From Paracoccaceae bacterium (lineage in GTDB: Bacteria > Pseudomonadota > Alphaproteobacteria > Rhodobacterales > Rhodobacteraceae): 15,591 nucleotides of DNA. A model generated the notes under the pieces. The model worked only from the letters and a program-made list of their open reading frames with translations, made no database searches and was not told the origin of the DNA. Both the position numbers and the translations under genes were made by a program. This document shows, in pieces, positions 1-8,881 of the stretch (positions within the stretch are counted from its first letter, which is position 1; each line of letters starts with the position of its first letter). The stretch spans positions 1-15,591 of the forward strand of contig RFZH01000029.1 of the NCBI GenBank assembly GCA_009920815.1, given 5' to 3'.

Positions 1-772
1 TAACTGCAAACCAATGATTAAACGGCAACGATAGCACCAATAGCGGCGTCCCGATTCCACAAATAATCGAGATAAGCCTGAGTTTTGCCACGTGTTTTCT
101 TGCAACACTAAAGCCAAACTCTTTCAATAAATAGTTCGTTCCTGTGTGCGGCGGCTCAAACGCTTTTATCTTTTGACCGACCAGCCCGGTTGCGGTTGTC
201 AGAGATGTTCCTGAATTCTTCAATGCGCCATCACCGACAATCCAAGTCGCTATTTGCACGACTGCGAGCGCCGGCAATAGCGTAATGGCCAGGTCTGTTT
301 GGCCCGATAAAATCGCGCCTCCTGTGATGCAATAGCTTAGAAACATCACCGGCGTCCAAGCCGAATGCCAGCGTGGCACAGATTTCAGTTGCGTGTAAAT
401 CATCGCTGTCGAAAATACTGTCGCAACGGATAGCCCAGCCCCGACATATCCTAACGCTGGCAACCGCGTGTCCATGAATATTGTCCCGACGGCGTAAAGG
501 CCCATCGTCACCAACGCGAGGACTGCCAACCATGCCTCGCGGCTCAACCAAGATGATTTCCACTGGCTAAATGCTTTGATCGCGCGGCTGGGATGCCCCA
601 GATGAAATGTCGACGCCAATAGTCCACCCACTGCAAGCGCATATGCAATGGCAAAAAAGACGAAAGCAACGAGGCCACGCACATCAGGCATGCCTAGGCC
701 AAGAAATGCCAGTAAACCAAACCCAAGCCCGGACAGTGATGTGAAAATGATAACAGACGGTGCGGGGTTCAT
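1..772 (-). CDS. soeC: Membrane anchor subunit of sulfite dehydrogenase, SoeC (DmsC family), 3' end cut off
   Basis: The open frame starts with ATG at 772 and stays open for 257 codons to the left edge, so the C-terminus is missing. The start overlaps the soeB stop in an ATGA arrangement (772-769). The protein is very hydrophobic, with about seven membrane segments visible near residues 7-28, 32-54, 80-100, 106-128, 141-160, 162-182 and 231-253. The stretch STFHLGHPSRAIKAFSQWKS (residues 54-73), followed by SWLSREA, is typical of the DmsC/SoeC anchor family, which usually has eight segments, so roughly one is missing. In the family this subunit anchors the catalytic and iron-sulfur subunits on the cytoplasmic side and passes electrons to quinone. 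The position directly after soeA and soeB makes the Soe assignment more likely than a DMSO reductase anchor. Confidence 0.88.
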   Translation of the reverse strand, partial: MNPAPSVIIFTSLSGLGFGLLAFLGLGMPDVRGLVAFVFFAIAYALAVGGLLASTFHLGHPSRAIKAFSQWKSSWLSREAWLAVLALVTMGLYAVGTIFMDTRLPALGYVGAGLSVATVFSTAMIYTQLKSVPRWHSAWTPVMFLSYCITGGAILSGQTDLAITLLPALAVVQIATWIVGDGALKNSGTSLTTATGLVGQKIKAFEPPHTGTNYLLKEFGFSVARKHVAKLRLISIICGIGTPLLVLSLPFNHWFAV

Positions 773-1509
773 CCTAACCTCTCCAGAGTTTTGTCCAGCC
801 AATTGAAAAAGCCATCAGGCGTTTCTGCCACATCGGGCGCAGTGACGCTTGGCTTAGAAATTTGATCTTTGGGCCGTGGCGGCAAATACCTATTTACCGG
901 TTTGGTGCCTTGTTCTGGCATCAGAGCAATTTCACCACGCTCCGCCACCAATTTGGATACGTTACTGTTTGGATCTGCAAAGTCGCCAAAATGGCGCGCA
1001 CCCGAAGGACAGGTGCGAACGCAAGATGGAATACGATCTATTTCTGGCAGGTTTTCATTATAAATCCGATCCACACATAGCGTACATTTTTTCATGACAT
1101 TTGCGATCGGGTCCATTTCGCGCGCGCCATAGGGGCACGCCCAGGCACATAGACCGCACCCCATACAATCGCTCTCGTTGACCAAAACAATACCGTCATC
1201 AACGCGTTTAAAGCTGGCACCGGTTGGGCACACTGTGACACACGGCGCATCTTCGCAATGTAGACATGATTTCGGGAAATGTGCCAGTTGCGCAAAACCA
1301 TCCGGTTTTTCAACTTCGTAGGAATGTACGCGGTTCAAGAACGCGCCATTTGGCATCTTGCCATATGCATCCGCGTCGCCCAGTGGTTCACCATAGTTTT
1401 CAGTATTCCAGCCTTTACATGAAATGACGCAGGCATGGCATCCCACACAGGTGTCAAGATCGATTGCAAGGCCAAGTTTTTTCTTTGTTGTTTGGGGTAA
1501 ACACGTCAT
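769..1509 (-). CDS. soeB: Iron-sulfur subunit of sulfite dehydrogenase, SoeB
   Basis: This is a 246-residue ferredoxin-like electron transfer subunit. Sixteen cysteines form four [4Fe-4S] sites: C21/24/27/31, C82/85/90/94, C115/118/121/125 and C142/145/163/167, with motifs such as CVGCHAC and CMGCGLCAWACPYG. This is the pattern of DmsB/PsrB/SoeB proteins. It has no signal peptide, as expected for a cytoplasmic complex. It should carry electrons from the molybdenum subunit SoeA to the quinone-reactive SoeC. The start ATG at 1509 overlaps the soeA stop by 4 bases, and the stop overlaps the soeC start by 4 bases, so the three genes are translationally coupled. The C-terminal tail after about residue 200 is less conserved-looking and rich in proline. 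Confidence 0.93.
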   Translation of the reverse strand: MTCLPQTTKKKLGLAIDLDTCVGCHACVISCKGWNTENYGEPLGDADAYGKMPNGAFLNRVHSYEVEKPDGFAQLAHFPKSCLHCEDAPCVTVCPTGASFKRVDDGIVLVNESDCMGCGLCAWACPYGAREMDPIANVMKKCTLCVDRIYNENLPEIDRIPSCVRTCPSGARHFGDFADPNSNVSKLVAERGEIALMPEQGTKPVNRYLPPRPKDQISKPSVTAPDVAETPDGFFNWLDKTLERLG

Positions 1510-4286
1510 GATGCTTGTCCCTTCGATGTCATGCGTTGGCGATTTTTGGGTGCCACAGGAACAGGTGACTTTAGCGGAGCAAAGACAGGCGCGCTTTCAG
1601 ATTGCGGACCAGCAGGGGCAATATTAACCCTTAGGTCGAACCACGCTGCCTGCCCTGTGATCGGATCAGAGTTGGACAGTGAGGGATCCGAATGGCGATG
1701 TTCACTGATCAGATGATTTAGCAAAAATCCTTTGGTTGCTTCAGGGGCGGTTTCATCCAATGCCCATGCGCCTTTGCGTTTTCCAATGGCGTTCCATGTC
1801 CAAACGGTGTTTTCGTTTAGTGCTGCCATCTCTGCCACAGGAACCGTGATTTCACCGTTTTGTGACGTAACACGAGCCCAATCTCCATCACGAAAACCAA
1901 ATTTTTGCATCAGTTTCGTTGGCAAATATAATGGATTAACCCCATGAATTTGGCGCAGCCAAGCATTTTGGGTGCCCCAGCTATGATACATCGCCATGGG
2001 CCGCTGTGTCAGGGCGTGGATGGGGAAATCCTCGGGCGCCGCTGTGCTATCGTACCAGATCGGCAGCGGGTTCATCGTTGAAATGATCTGATCGCGCAGG
2101 TGATCAGGTGGTTGATGTTCCCCGTGACCCTGGGCGGCGCGGCGGAATTTCTGCAAAGGCTCAAGGTAGAGTTGGAACAAATAAGGCTGCGCTGCATCAT
2201 AGAGCCCCGTTTCAACGGCCCAATCTTGATATGCATTATTCCAAGGTTTGAAATATTGTGCTGCCTCGGGAACGTGTTTGATCCAAAATCCGCCGTTGTC
2301 GATATAACGTTGGATCTGATCCTCTGGTGCAGCACCACGGCCTGTATCATTGTCCCCGCGCCATCCAGCGAGCGGCCCGATTCCAGGTTTACGTTCGTGC
2401 CGCGTGATATAATCGGCATAGTCTGCGTATTTTTGTGATCCATCTTCGTTCACAAAGTTTGGCAGATTTAAGCGCGCCCCTAGGTCGATAAGAACAGATT
2501 GAAAACCCCGTACATCCCGATCGGGTTCAATCACGGGCCAGCGAATAGCATCGGCGGCGGCGTCGGCTTCGCAGATCGGGCGATCCAGCAAGCTGATGCA
2601 ATCATGGCGTTCCAGATAGGTGGTATCAGGTAGGATCAAATCGGCATAGGCCACCATTTCCGATGAATATGCATCAGAATAAATGATACGCGGAATGACA
2701 TATTCGCCATTCTCGTCCTGATCTGTCAGCATTTTGATGGTTTCGGCCGTATTCATCGAACTGTTCCAGGCCATATTCGCCATATAAAGGAATAGCGTGT
2801 CGATTTTATACGGATCACCGGCGTGTGCATTGGCAATAACCATATGCATCATGCCGTGCGCCGACATTGGGTTTTCCCAAGTAAACGCCTTGTCGATCCG
2901 TGCCGCCGACCCGTCGGGGCGTAGGCACAAATCTTCGGGTCCGTGAACGAACCCCAAATGTGGACCATCTAACGGTTTGCCCGGGGTCACGCCACAATGT
3001 GGTTTGGGGTGGATTGACGATGGTTTGGGATAAGGCGGTTTGAACCGGAAGCCGCCAGGCGTTTCGACAGCGCCCAATAAAATTTGCAGAGTGTGCAGCG
3101 CACGACAGGTTTGGAAACCGTTCGCATGGGCAGAAATACCCCGCATCGCATGAAAGCTAACCGGACGGCCAACCATTTGCGGATATGTGTGACCGCGGAA
3201 ATCGGTCCATTCTTGGTCCAAGCGGACTTCTTCGTCAAAGGCGACGCGAGCAATTTCATTGGCCAGCGCGGTGATGCGTTCGGCCGATACGCCACAACGG
3301 TTGGCAACGGCCTCGGGCGCATTGGCAGGGTCCATAAAATGGTGGATCATTGCGGTGAACGCAGTGTCAGCACCCTTATGGTGACCGCGCAAATCGGGGA
3401 TGATGCCTTTGGTATCAAACGCAGTTGCATTGCCTGTCGCGCGGTCAATGACCAATGGTTTGCCATCACTATCACGCATAAATAGACCAGTTTCAGGATC
3501 AATCAAAATGGGTGCATTCGTAAAGCGCGCAAGATAATCGAAATCGATTTTACCCATTTTGATCAGGCTTTGGATCAGCGCCAAGATGAACAATCCATCG
3601 GTGCCTGGGGTAATGCCGACCCATTCATCAGCAACTGCGTTATAGCCTGTGCGGATGGGGTTCACACCAATCACGCGACCACCGCGGGATTTTATTTTGC
3701 CAATACCCATCTTGATCGGATTGCTATCATGGTCTTCTGCAACGCCAAACAGCATGAATAATTTTGTATGATCCCAATCAGGTTGACCAAATTCCCAAAA
3801 CGCACCACCCATTGTGTAAATACCTGCGGTGGCCATATTTACGCTGCAAAAGCCGCCGTGGGCCGCATAATTTGGCGTGCCAAACATTTGTGCCCAAAGG
3901 CTGGTGAAGGATTGAGATTGATCGCGACCTGTGAAAAACGCCAATTTTTCGGGTGCAGTTTCACGCAGAGGCGCCATCCAATCAGTTGCGGTATGTAAGG
4001 CTTCGTCCCATGTAATTTCTACGAATTCCCCAGATCCCCGCGGACCGACCCGTTTCAAAGGTGCCCGCAGACGCGATGGCGCAGTGACCTGCATTATTCC
4101 TGCAGACCCTTTCGCACATAGTACACCTTTGTTGACGGGGTGATCACGGTTGCCTTCGATATAGGCCACTTGGCCATTTTTCATGTGGACGTTGATCCCA
4201 CAGCGACAGGCACACATGTAACATGTGGTCTGACGGATTTCATCAGAGACCTTGGGCGACGTGTCGATTTTATGTTCGTCTTTCAT
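1506..4286 (-). CDS. soeA: Molybdopterin catalytic subunit of sulfite dehydrogenase, SoeA
   Basis: This 926-residue member of the DMSO reductase superfamily should oxidise sulfite to sulfate. An N-terminal [4Fe-4S] site is visible as TCYMCACRCGINVH (C22, C25, C29) with the fourth ligand in GVLCAKG (C57). The central molybdopterin domain follows; C147 in HGGFCSVN is the best candidate for the molybdenum ligand. A C-terminal dinucleotide-binding domain lies near residues 740-900 (for example ALTQRPMAMYHSWGTQNAWL). No twin-arginine signal precedes the first cluster, which fits the cytoplasmic SoeA type rather than exported Psr/Phs/Dms enzymes. Substrate cannot be proved by motif alone: a thiosulfate, polysulfide or DMSO reductase-like role is possible. 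Its place behind xsc and pta, which release sulfite, strongly favours sulfite. The ribosome binding site before 4286 is weak. Confidence 0.9.
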   Translation of the reverse strand: MKDEHKIDTSPKVSDEIRQTTCYMCACRCGINVHMKNGQVAYIEGNRDHPVNKGVLCAKGSAGIMQVTAPSRLRAPLKRVGPRGSGEFVEITWDEALHTATDWMAPLRETAPEKLAFFTGRDQSQSFTSLWAQMFGTPNYAAHGGFCSVNMATAGIYTMGGAFWEFGQPDWDHTKLFMLFGVAEDHDSNPIKMGIGKIKSRGGRVIGVNPIRTGYNAVADEWVGITPGTDGLFILALIQSLIKMGKIDFDYLARFTNAPILIDPETGLFMRDSDGKPLVIDRATGNATAFDTKGIIPDLRGHHKGADTAFTAMIHHFMDPANAPEAVANRCGVSAERITALANEIARVAFDEEVRLDQEWTDFRGHTYPQMVGRPVSFHAMRGISAHANGFQTCRALHTLQILLGAVETPGGFRFKPPYPKPSSIHPKPHCGVTPGKPLDGPHLGFVHGPEDLCLRPDGSAARIDKAFTWENPMSAHGMMHMVIANAHAGDPYKIDTLFLYMANMAWNSSMNTAETIKMLTDQDENGEYVIPRIIYSDAYSSEMVAYADLILPDTTYLERHDCISLLDRPICEADAAADAIRWPVIEPDRDVRGFQSVLIDLGARLNLPNFVNEDGSQKYADYADYITRHERKPGIGPLAGWRGDNDTGRGAAPEDQIQRYIDNGGFWIKHVPEAAQYFKPWNNAYQDWAVETGLYDAAQPYLFQLYLEPLQKFRRAAQGHGEHQPPDHLRDQIISTMNPLPIWYDSTAAPEDFPIHALTQRPMAMYHSWGTQNAWLRQIHGVNPLYLPTKLMQKFGFRDGDWARVTSQNGEITVPVAEMAALNENTVWTWNAIGKRKGAWALDETAPEATKGFLLNHLISEHRHSDPSLSNSDPITGQAAWFDLRVNIAPAGPQSESAPVFAPLKSPVPVAPKNRQRMTSKGQAS

Positions 4287-4513
4287 CGTATTACCCGTTT
4301 ATTTATTATAATCTTATCGCGGTTCAGTGTTCCGTTACGCGAAATGTCAAAGCATGATCACGACTGTTAACAGCGCAATTTTCGAACGAATGATCCGTTC
4401 CATAGTCAGGCGACAGATAAGAAACGGACGAAAAATGGCACCTATTTGGGCATAACAGTTGCGCATGCTGATTTCGGATCGACTGCAGCCAAAAAGCTGT
4501 TGATCGATGCACG
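4287..4513. other. Gap between pta and soeA, no gene
   Basis: These 227 bases separate the pta stop from the soeA start, both on the minus strand. No rho-independent terminator with a T-run is visible after pta; only an imperfect GATC...CAGC/GCTG...GATC stem near 4478-4506 is seen. A consensus-like TTGACA (minus strand, 4350-4345) and a TATAAT (minus strand, 4310-4305) are present but 34 bases apart, so they do not form a standard promoter. A 10-base palindrome CTGTTAACAG lies at 4354-4363. No copy of the paired TauR-like repeat is found here. soeABC may therefore be read through from xsc-pta, have its own promoter, or both. Confidence 0.5.
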
Positions 4514-5536
4514 CTATTCATGCCTTGCACCCGCTGCTTGCAAAACGGTCACGGCGATCATTTCGGTCACGTCGCTTGCACTGCACCCTCGAGATAGGTC
4601 ATTAGCCGGTTTCGAAAGTCCTTGTAGAATTGGACCGATCGCGCTTGCCCCGCCGATGCGTTCAGAGATTTTATAGGCAATATTTCCTGCGTCGAGGTTT
4701 GGAAAAACCATTACATTCGCATGACCTGCAACCGCAGACTCAGGTGCTTTACGCTCGGCTATGGCGGGCACAAATGCTGCGTCAAACTGCAATTCGCCAT
4801 CAACGGCCAAGTCCGGTGCGATTTCACGGACGCGTTTCGTGGCTTCGATCACTTTGGTCGCATTTGCATGCGACGCACTGCCTTTTGTTGAAAATGACAG
4901 CATTGCGATACGGGGCGTTTCCCGTAATAAATCACGACAGGATTTTGCAGCCATGATCGCGATATCGGCCAATTCCTCGTTGTTTGGGTCAATTACCAAG
5001 CCACAATCAGAATACACCATCGCGCGCGCATTGGGTGGATAAATCAAAAAGCAGCTGGACACCAATGCAGCTTCGGCAGACTTTCCTATGATGCGAAGGG
5101 CAGAGCGAACAACGTCAGATGTCGTCTCTACCGCACCGTTTACAGTCCCCGTTGCGTGACCTTGGCGGACCAACATTGCGGCATAGTTTAACGGATGCTG
5201 AACGTCTTGGCTGGCACGTTCAAAGGTCATACCTTTGTGTTTACGCGCTTCGAAATATGCGAGTGCGAATGTTTCAGTGAGAGATGAGGTGTTTGGATCA
5301 TGAATTTCGATGCCATTTCCAGCAACGACCCCATGAGTGGCAAGAAGAGGCGCAATCTGATCATGAGCACCGATCAAAATAATATCAGCAATACCTTGTT
5401 CTTGCGCGGCGACCGCCCCCGCGACGATGCGGGGATCGGTGCCTTCGCTAAGCGAGATAATGGGCTTTGGATCAAGTGCGAGTGATTTTGCCAAATCGAT
5501 TGGCATATCGTGCATAGAATGTTCAAAACCCATCAT
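4514..5536 (-). CDS. pta: Phosphate acetyltransferase Pta (short form)
   Basis: The 340-residue protein matches the short, single-domain phosphate acetyltransferase family. It converts the acetyl phosphate released by Xsc, with CoA, into acetyl-CoA and phosphate in the cytoplasm. Family-like stretches include MLSFSTKGSA (212-221), DGELQFDAA (246-254), VFPNLDAGNIAYK (277-289) and GLSKPANDLSRGCS (306-319). It lies 6 bases after the xsc stop, so the two genes surely share a transcript. Two ATG codons are adjacent at 5536 and 5533. The AAGG at 5544-5541 (overlapping the xsc stop) is 4 bases from the first and 7 from the second, so the protein may really start at the second methionine. No separate acetate kinase gene is nearby, consistent with flow into acetyl-CoA. 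Confidence 0.94.
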   Translation of the reverse strand: MMGFEHSMHDMPIDLAKSLALDPKPIISLSEGTDPRIVAGAVAAQEQGIADIILIGAHDQIAPLLATHGVVAGNGIEIHDPNTSSLTETFALAYFEARKHKGMTFERASQDVQHPLNYAAMLVRQGHATGTVNGAVETTSDVVRSALRIIGKSAEAALVSSCFLIYPPNARAMVYSDCGLVIDPNNEELADIAIMAAKSCRDLLRETPRIAMLSFSTKGSASHANATKVIEATKRVREIAPDLAVDGELQFDAAFVPAIAERKAPESAVAGHANVMVFPNLDAGNIAYKISERIGGASAIGPILQGLSKPANDLSRGCSASDVTEMIAVTVLQAAGARHE

Positions 5537-5542
5537 TTTGCC

Positions 5543-7312
5543 TTACTGTGACCGCATGTCTGCAGCAGAGATACCTGCAACTGACACCGGTTTCTTCATT
5601 GCGTCACGACGGAATGGTTCGCCCAGCTCTTGGTTGATCATTGCTTCGATCAATGTGGTTTTGCCATTTTTCTGGTCAATTAACGCTTGGTTCAATGCGT
5701 CGCGCAATTCATCCATTGTACGTGCGACCACACCTTGCAGGCCACATGCTTTTGCGATGCCTGCATATGACACTTGTTCATCTAGCTCAGTGCCAACAAA
5801 GTTGTCGTCAAACCATAGGGTCGAGTTACGCTTTTCCGCGCCCCATTGATAGTTGCGGAACACAACTTGGGTAACCGCTGGCCAATCGCCACGGCCAATT
5901 GCAGTTAATTCGTTTACGGCGATACCAAAGGCACCATCGCCTGCGAATCCAACGACAGGCACATCTGGACAACCAATTTTTGCACCTACGATTGCGGGCA
6001 AGCCATAACCACATGGACCAAAAAGACCAGGCGCTAGGTATTTGCGGCCAGCGTCAAAATCAGGATAGGCATTTCCGATCGCACAGTTGTTGCCGATGTC
6101 AGAGCTGATGATGGCATCGCGTGGCAATGCCTGTTGGATTGCGCGCCATGCCATGCGGGGGCTCATCCAATCTGGTTTTGCGGCACGTGCGCGTTCGTTC
6201 CAAGATGTGCCTGGATCATCGTCTTCGTGGGTCATTTCGGCCAATTGCTGTGCCCACGCAGATTTGGTCTGTGCAATGCGCGCCTTGCGCTCTGACCGGT
6301 TTGCGTCGCCGGCGCTTTCACTGAGTTTGTTTAGGATGCCATTTGCAACTTTGGCTGCGTCACCGACGATACCGACGGTCACTTTTTTGGTTAGACCGAT
6401 GCGGTCTGGATTAATGTCAACTTGGATAATTTTGGCATGTGCTGGCCAATATTCCATTCCATAACCTGGCAGGGTTGAAAATGGGTTCAAACGTGTTCCC
6501 AGGCACAGAACGACGTCTGCATCCTTGATCAGCTCCATGCCCGCTTTTGACCCGTTATATCCCAAGGGGCCTGCAAACAATGGATGTGACCCTGGAAACG
6601 CGTCGTTGTGTTGGTATCCAACACATACGGGTGCGTCCAAACGCTCAGCCAACGCCATCGACGCCTGGATGCCACCTTTTGACAGAACAACACCGGCACC
6701 GTTAAGGATAACGGGGTTTTGCGCATTGCTCAGCAACGCCGCCGCTTCTGCGACGGAATTTTCGCCACCAGAGCTAAGTTCAAATTCGATTGGCTCAGGG
6801 ATTTCTACATCGATAACCTGAGTCCACATATCGCGTGGAATGTTGATCTGCGCGGGCGCACTTGCACGCTTGGCTTGGGAAATGACGCGTGTCAAAACTT
6901 CGGCAACACGGGACGGGTCGCGGACTTCTTCTTGATAGGCGACCATATCTTCGAACAGTTTCATTTGTTCAACTTCTTGGAAACCACCTTGGCCGATTGT
7001 TTTGTTGGCTGCCTGTGGTGTAACCAACAACAAAGGCGTGTGGTTCCAATAGGCTGTTTTAACCGCAGTCACAAAGTTTGTAATGCCTGGTCCGTTTTGT
7101 GCGATCATCATCGACATTTTACCGGTCGCGCGTGTGTAACCGTCTGACATCATGCCGGCGCTGCCTTCGTGCGCACAATCCCAGAACTTGATCCCCGCAG
7201 ATGGGAAAAGATCGGAGATCGGCATCATTGCCGAACCAATAATACCAAAGGCATGTTGGATGCCGTGCATTTGTAGTACTTTTACAAATGCTTCTTCTGT
7301 CGTCATTTTCAT
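5543..7312 (-). CDS. xsc: Sulfoacetaldehyde acetyltransferase Xsc
   Basis: This thiamine diphosphate enzyme cleaves sulfoacetaldehyde with phosphate to acetyl phosphate and sulfite, the desulfonation step of taurine catabolism. The 589-residue length is normal for Xsc. E49 in AHEGSAG is the expected cofactor-activating glutamate. The cofactor-binding motif runs from GDG (458-460) to N487 in VVFRN, a 26-residue spacing as in the ThDP fold. An upstream TTG at 7330 extends the frame, but AGGAGAG (7325-7319) lies 6 bases before the ATG at 7312, giving the family-like start MKMTTEEAFVKVLQ; that start is chosen. It is followed closely by pta. Upstream lies a paired direct repeat (7381-7412) that probably binds TauR. 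Acetolactate synthase is the closest alternative family, but the N-terminus and context fit Xsc. Confidence 0.96.
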   Translation of the reverse strand: MKMTTEEAFVKVLQMHGIQHAFGIIGSAMMPISDLFPSAGIKFWDCAHEGSAGMMSDGYTRATGKMSMMIAQNGPGITNFVTAVKTAYWNHTPLLLVTPQAANKTIGQGGFQEVEQMKLFEDMVAYQEEVRDPSRVAEVLTRVISQAKRASAPAQINIPRDMWTQVIDVEIPEPIEFELSSGGENSVAEAAALLSNAQNPVILNGAGVVLSKGGIQASMALAERLDAPVCVGYQHNDAFPGSHPLFAGPLGYNGSKAGMELIKDADVVLCLGTRLNPFSTLPGYGMEYWPAHAKIIQVDINPDRIGLTKKVTVGIVGDAAKVANGILNKLSESAGDANRSERKARIAQTKSAWAQQLAEMTHEDDDPGTSWNERARAAKPDWMSPRMAWRAIQQALPRDAIISSDIGNNCAIGNAYPDFDAGRKYLAPGLFGPCGYGLPAIVGAKIGCPDVPVVGFAGDGAFGIAVNELTAIGRGDWPAVTQVVFRNYQWGAEKRNSTLWFDDNFVGTELDEQVSYAGIAKACGLQGVVARTMDELRDALNQALIDQKNGKTTLIEAMINQELGEPFRRDAMKKPVSVAGISAADMRSQ

Positions 7313-7380
7313 TAAGATCTCTCCTCGCAAGTCAGGCTTGTCATGTTTTCGCTAACTTAAGGGGATAGCAAGGGGATCAG

Positions 7381-7412
7381 TAGGGCCAGTTTCTGTTACG
7401 GTTTAGGTCCAA
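7381..7412 (-). promoter_or_regulatory. Probable TauR operator of xsc (paired direct repeat)
   Basis: On the minus strand two similar nine-base half sites, TTGGACCTA and CTGGCCCTA, start exactly 23 bases apart, about 70-100 bases before the xsc start. The same pair with the same spacing occurs between tpa and tauA (11445-11476), and a diverged pair lies upstream of tauR. The half site resembles the CTGGACYTAA repeat I recall for Rhodobacter capsulatus TauR; that literature match is from memory. The second repeat covers the last codons of tauR (stop at 7398-7396). No clear -35/-10 pair could be assigned between it and xsc. Confidence 0.72.
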
Positions 7413-8880
7413 TTTCCCGAATAGTCTGTGAAATTATCTTGATTCCATCGTGGATCTTGTTGTCTGCAATCGACGAAAAAGCCAGCCGATAATAGTGATT
7501 GGGCACAGTGTCACTGGAAAAAAATGGATGCCCAGGTTCGATCAAAACGCCTTTGCTCTCTAATATTTTTGCAAGCTCAAGCGCATTCACATGCGTGGGG
7601 GCCTGCATCCAGAACGAGGAGCCCCCTTTGGGAGGAGCGCCTGCGATTGTCAGCCCGAATTCGTTTATTGCATTCTGCATGGTTTCGCGACGTTGGTGGA
7701 ATTGCCGCGCGGTTCGTTTTATCAAGGCGTCGTAATGGCCAAGACTTAGGAAATAGGCAGCTGTACGTTGAATATGCCCCGGTGGGTGACGTAATATAGA
7801 GGCACGCAATGCGCGCGCTTCGCGAATGAAAGGTTCTGCGCCAACCAAATATCCCAGGCGCAAGCCGGGAAACAGAGATTTCGAAAAGCTCCCAACGTAA
7901 ATCACGCGCCCGTCCTGATCCAGTGATTTTAGGGCTGGCGTTGCCGCGCTTGCAGATGTCATTTCAAATTCATAATCGTCTTCTACGATCAAAGCGTCTA
8001 ACTCTGCCGCGCGCTTTAACAACAATTCGCGCCGTTTGACGGGCATGGTTGTCGTCGTTGGGCATTGATGGCTGGGCGTTGTGAAGATCACCGATGCGTC
8101 AGGTGAAATAGCGTCTGGATCAAGGCCGTTCTTGTCAACATTGACGGCATTCACGTGGCAACGTGATTGTTCCAAGATATCGCGCAATGCTGGATAACAA
8201 GGATTTTCAATCACGGCTGTGCGTCGCTGCGTCAGCAAAACTTGTGTCGCCAGCCATAGCGCATTTTGTGCGCCCAGGGTCACCAAAATTTGTTCAGGTT
8301 TCGCAAAAATGCCACGCCGCGGCAAGCTTTGGCGGGCGATGAATTCGACCAACATTGGATCATCTTGGTCATAATAATCCGACGTTAATGCATTGAAATC
8401 TTTTGCGCCTAACGCAGTAAGTGCGCAAAGCCGCCAATTTGCATGATCAAACAGGTTTGGGTCTGTCTGCCCATAGATAAAAGGATAGCGGAACGATGAC
8501 CAATTCTGCGGTTTTTCCGGCCAGTTTCCACCCGTAAAGCGTTGACCGATTGCACGCGTCCAATCAATTGTATCTGTGCGTTCTTGCGGTGCCGTAAAAC
8601 CTGCTGCTTCGGGGGCGGTTTCGGAAACAAAATATCCAGAACGGTCCCGCGATGATAGATAGTCACTCGCAAGTAGCTCGGTGTAGGCTAGCGTAACCGT
8701 AAGGCGGCTAACTTTCAAATGCTTGGCCAGCGCGCGTGTTGATGGCAGACGCTCGCCCGTCCGAAAACGACCAATTAGAATTCCTTGTGCGATCATCTGT
8801 TGGATGCGCGCCTGCAGGGTGCCCTGAAAGTTTGGATCTAGATAAAAATTTTCGACAGGAATCGGCATGCGTTGCAGCAT
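7396..8880 (-). CDS. tauR: TauR, MocR-family transcriptional regulator of taurine use
   Basis: The 494-residue protein joins an N-terminal GntR-type winged helix (about residues 20-88, including GERLPSTRALAKHLKVSRLT) to a C-terminal fold-type I aminotransferase-like domain (about 130-490). The pyridoxal phosphate lysine is K334 in YVGSFSKSLFPGLRLGY, and EDDYEFE (300-306) and TTPSHQCPT (267-275) are also typical. This is the GabR/TauR (MocR) design, in which the domain senses a PLP adduct and does not catalyse. Its place between xsc and tpa identifies it as TauR, an activator in the family. A second ATG at 8868 (MPIPVEN) is an equally good start and gives 490 residues; neither has a clear ribosome binding site. 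Its 3' end overlaps the xsc operator, and a repeat pair directly upstream suggests autoregulation. Confidence 0.9.
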   Translation of the reverse strand: MLQRMPIPVENFYLDPNFQGTLQARIQQMIAQGILIGRFRTGERLPSTRALAKHLKVSRLTVTLAYTELLASDYLSSRDRSGYFVSETAPEAAGFTAPQERTDTIDWTRAIGQRFTGGNWPEKPQNWSSFRYPFIYGQTDPNLFDHANWRLCALTALGAKDFNALTSDYYDQDDPMLVEFIARQSLPRRGIFAKPEQILVTLGAQNALWLATQVLLTQRRTAVIENPCYPALRDILEQSRCHVNAVNVDKNGLDPDAISPDASVIFTTPSHQCPTTTTMPVKRRELLLKRAAELDALIVEDDYEFEMTSASAATPALKSLDQDGRVIYVGSFSKSLFPGLRLGYLVGAEPFIREARALRASILRHPPGHIQRTAAYFLSLGHYDALIKRTARQFHQRRETMQNAINEFGLTIAGAPPKGGSSFWMQAPTHVNALELAKILESKGVLIEPGHPFFSSDTVPNHYYRLAFSSIADNKIHDGIKIISQTIREIGPKP

Positions 8881-8881
8881 A

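Noticed and set aside
231..563. Minus-strand open frame of 110 codons
   Set aside because: It lies entirely inside soeC in another frame; the soeC frame encodes a coherent membrane protein and this one does not.
3084..3485. Plus-strand open frame of 133 codons inside soeA
   Set aside because: It is antisense to a well-supported molybdoenzyme gene and resembles no family.
1506..4286. soeABC as an exported DMSO, polysulfide or thiosulfate reductase
   Set aside because: No twin-arginine signal on the catalytic subunit, and the genes follow xsc-pta, which release sulfite; kept only as an alternative.
4305..4350. TTGACA and TATAAT as a soeA promoter
   Set aside because: They are 34 bases apart, far from the usual 16-18, and TATAAT would leave only about a dozen leader bases.
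4394..4428. Inverted repeat TCCGTT/AACGGA as a pta terminator
   Set aside because: The stem is six bases with a loop of more than twenty and no convincing T-run follows in the right place.
4324..4530. Minus-strand open frame of 68 codons in the pta-soeA gap
   Set aside because: It begins inside pta, has no ribosome binding site and no recognisable composition; judged chance.
7313..7330. Longer xsc start at the TTG at 7330
   Set aside because: The extension covers the AGGAGAG ribosome binding site of the ATG at 7312, which gives the family-like N-terminus.
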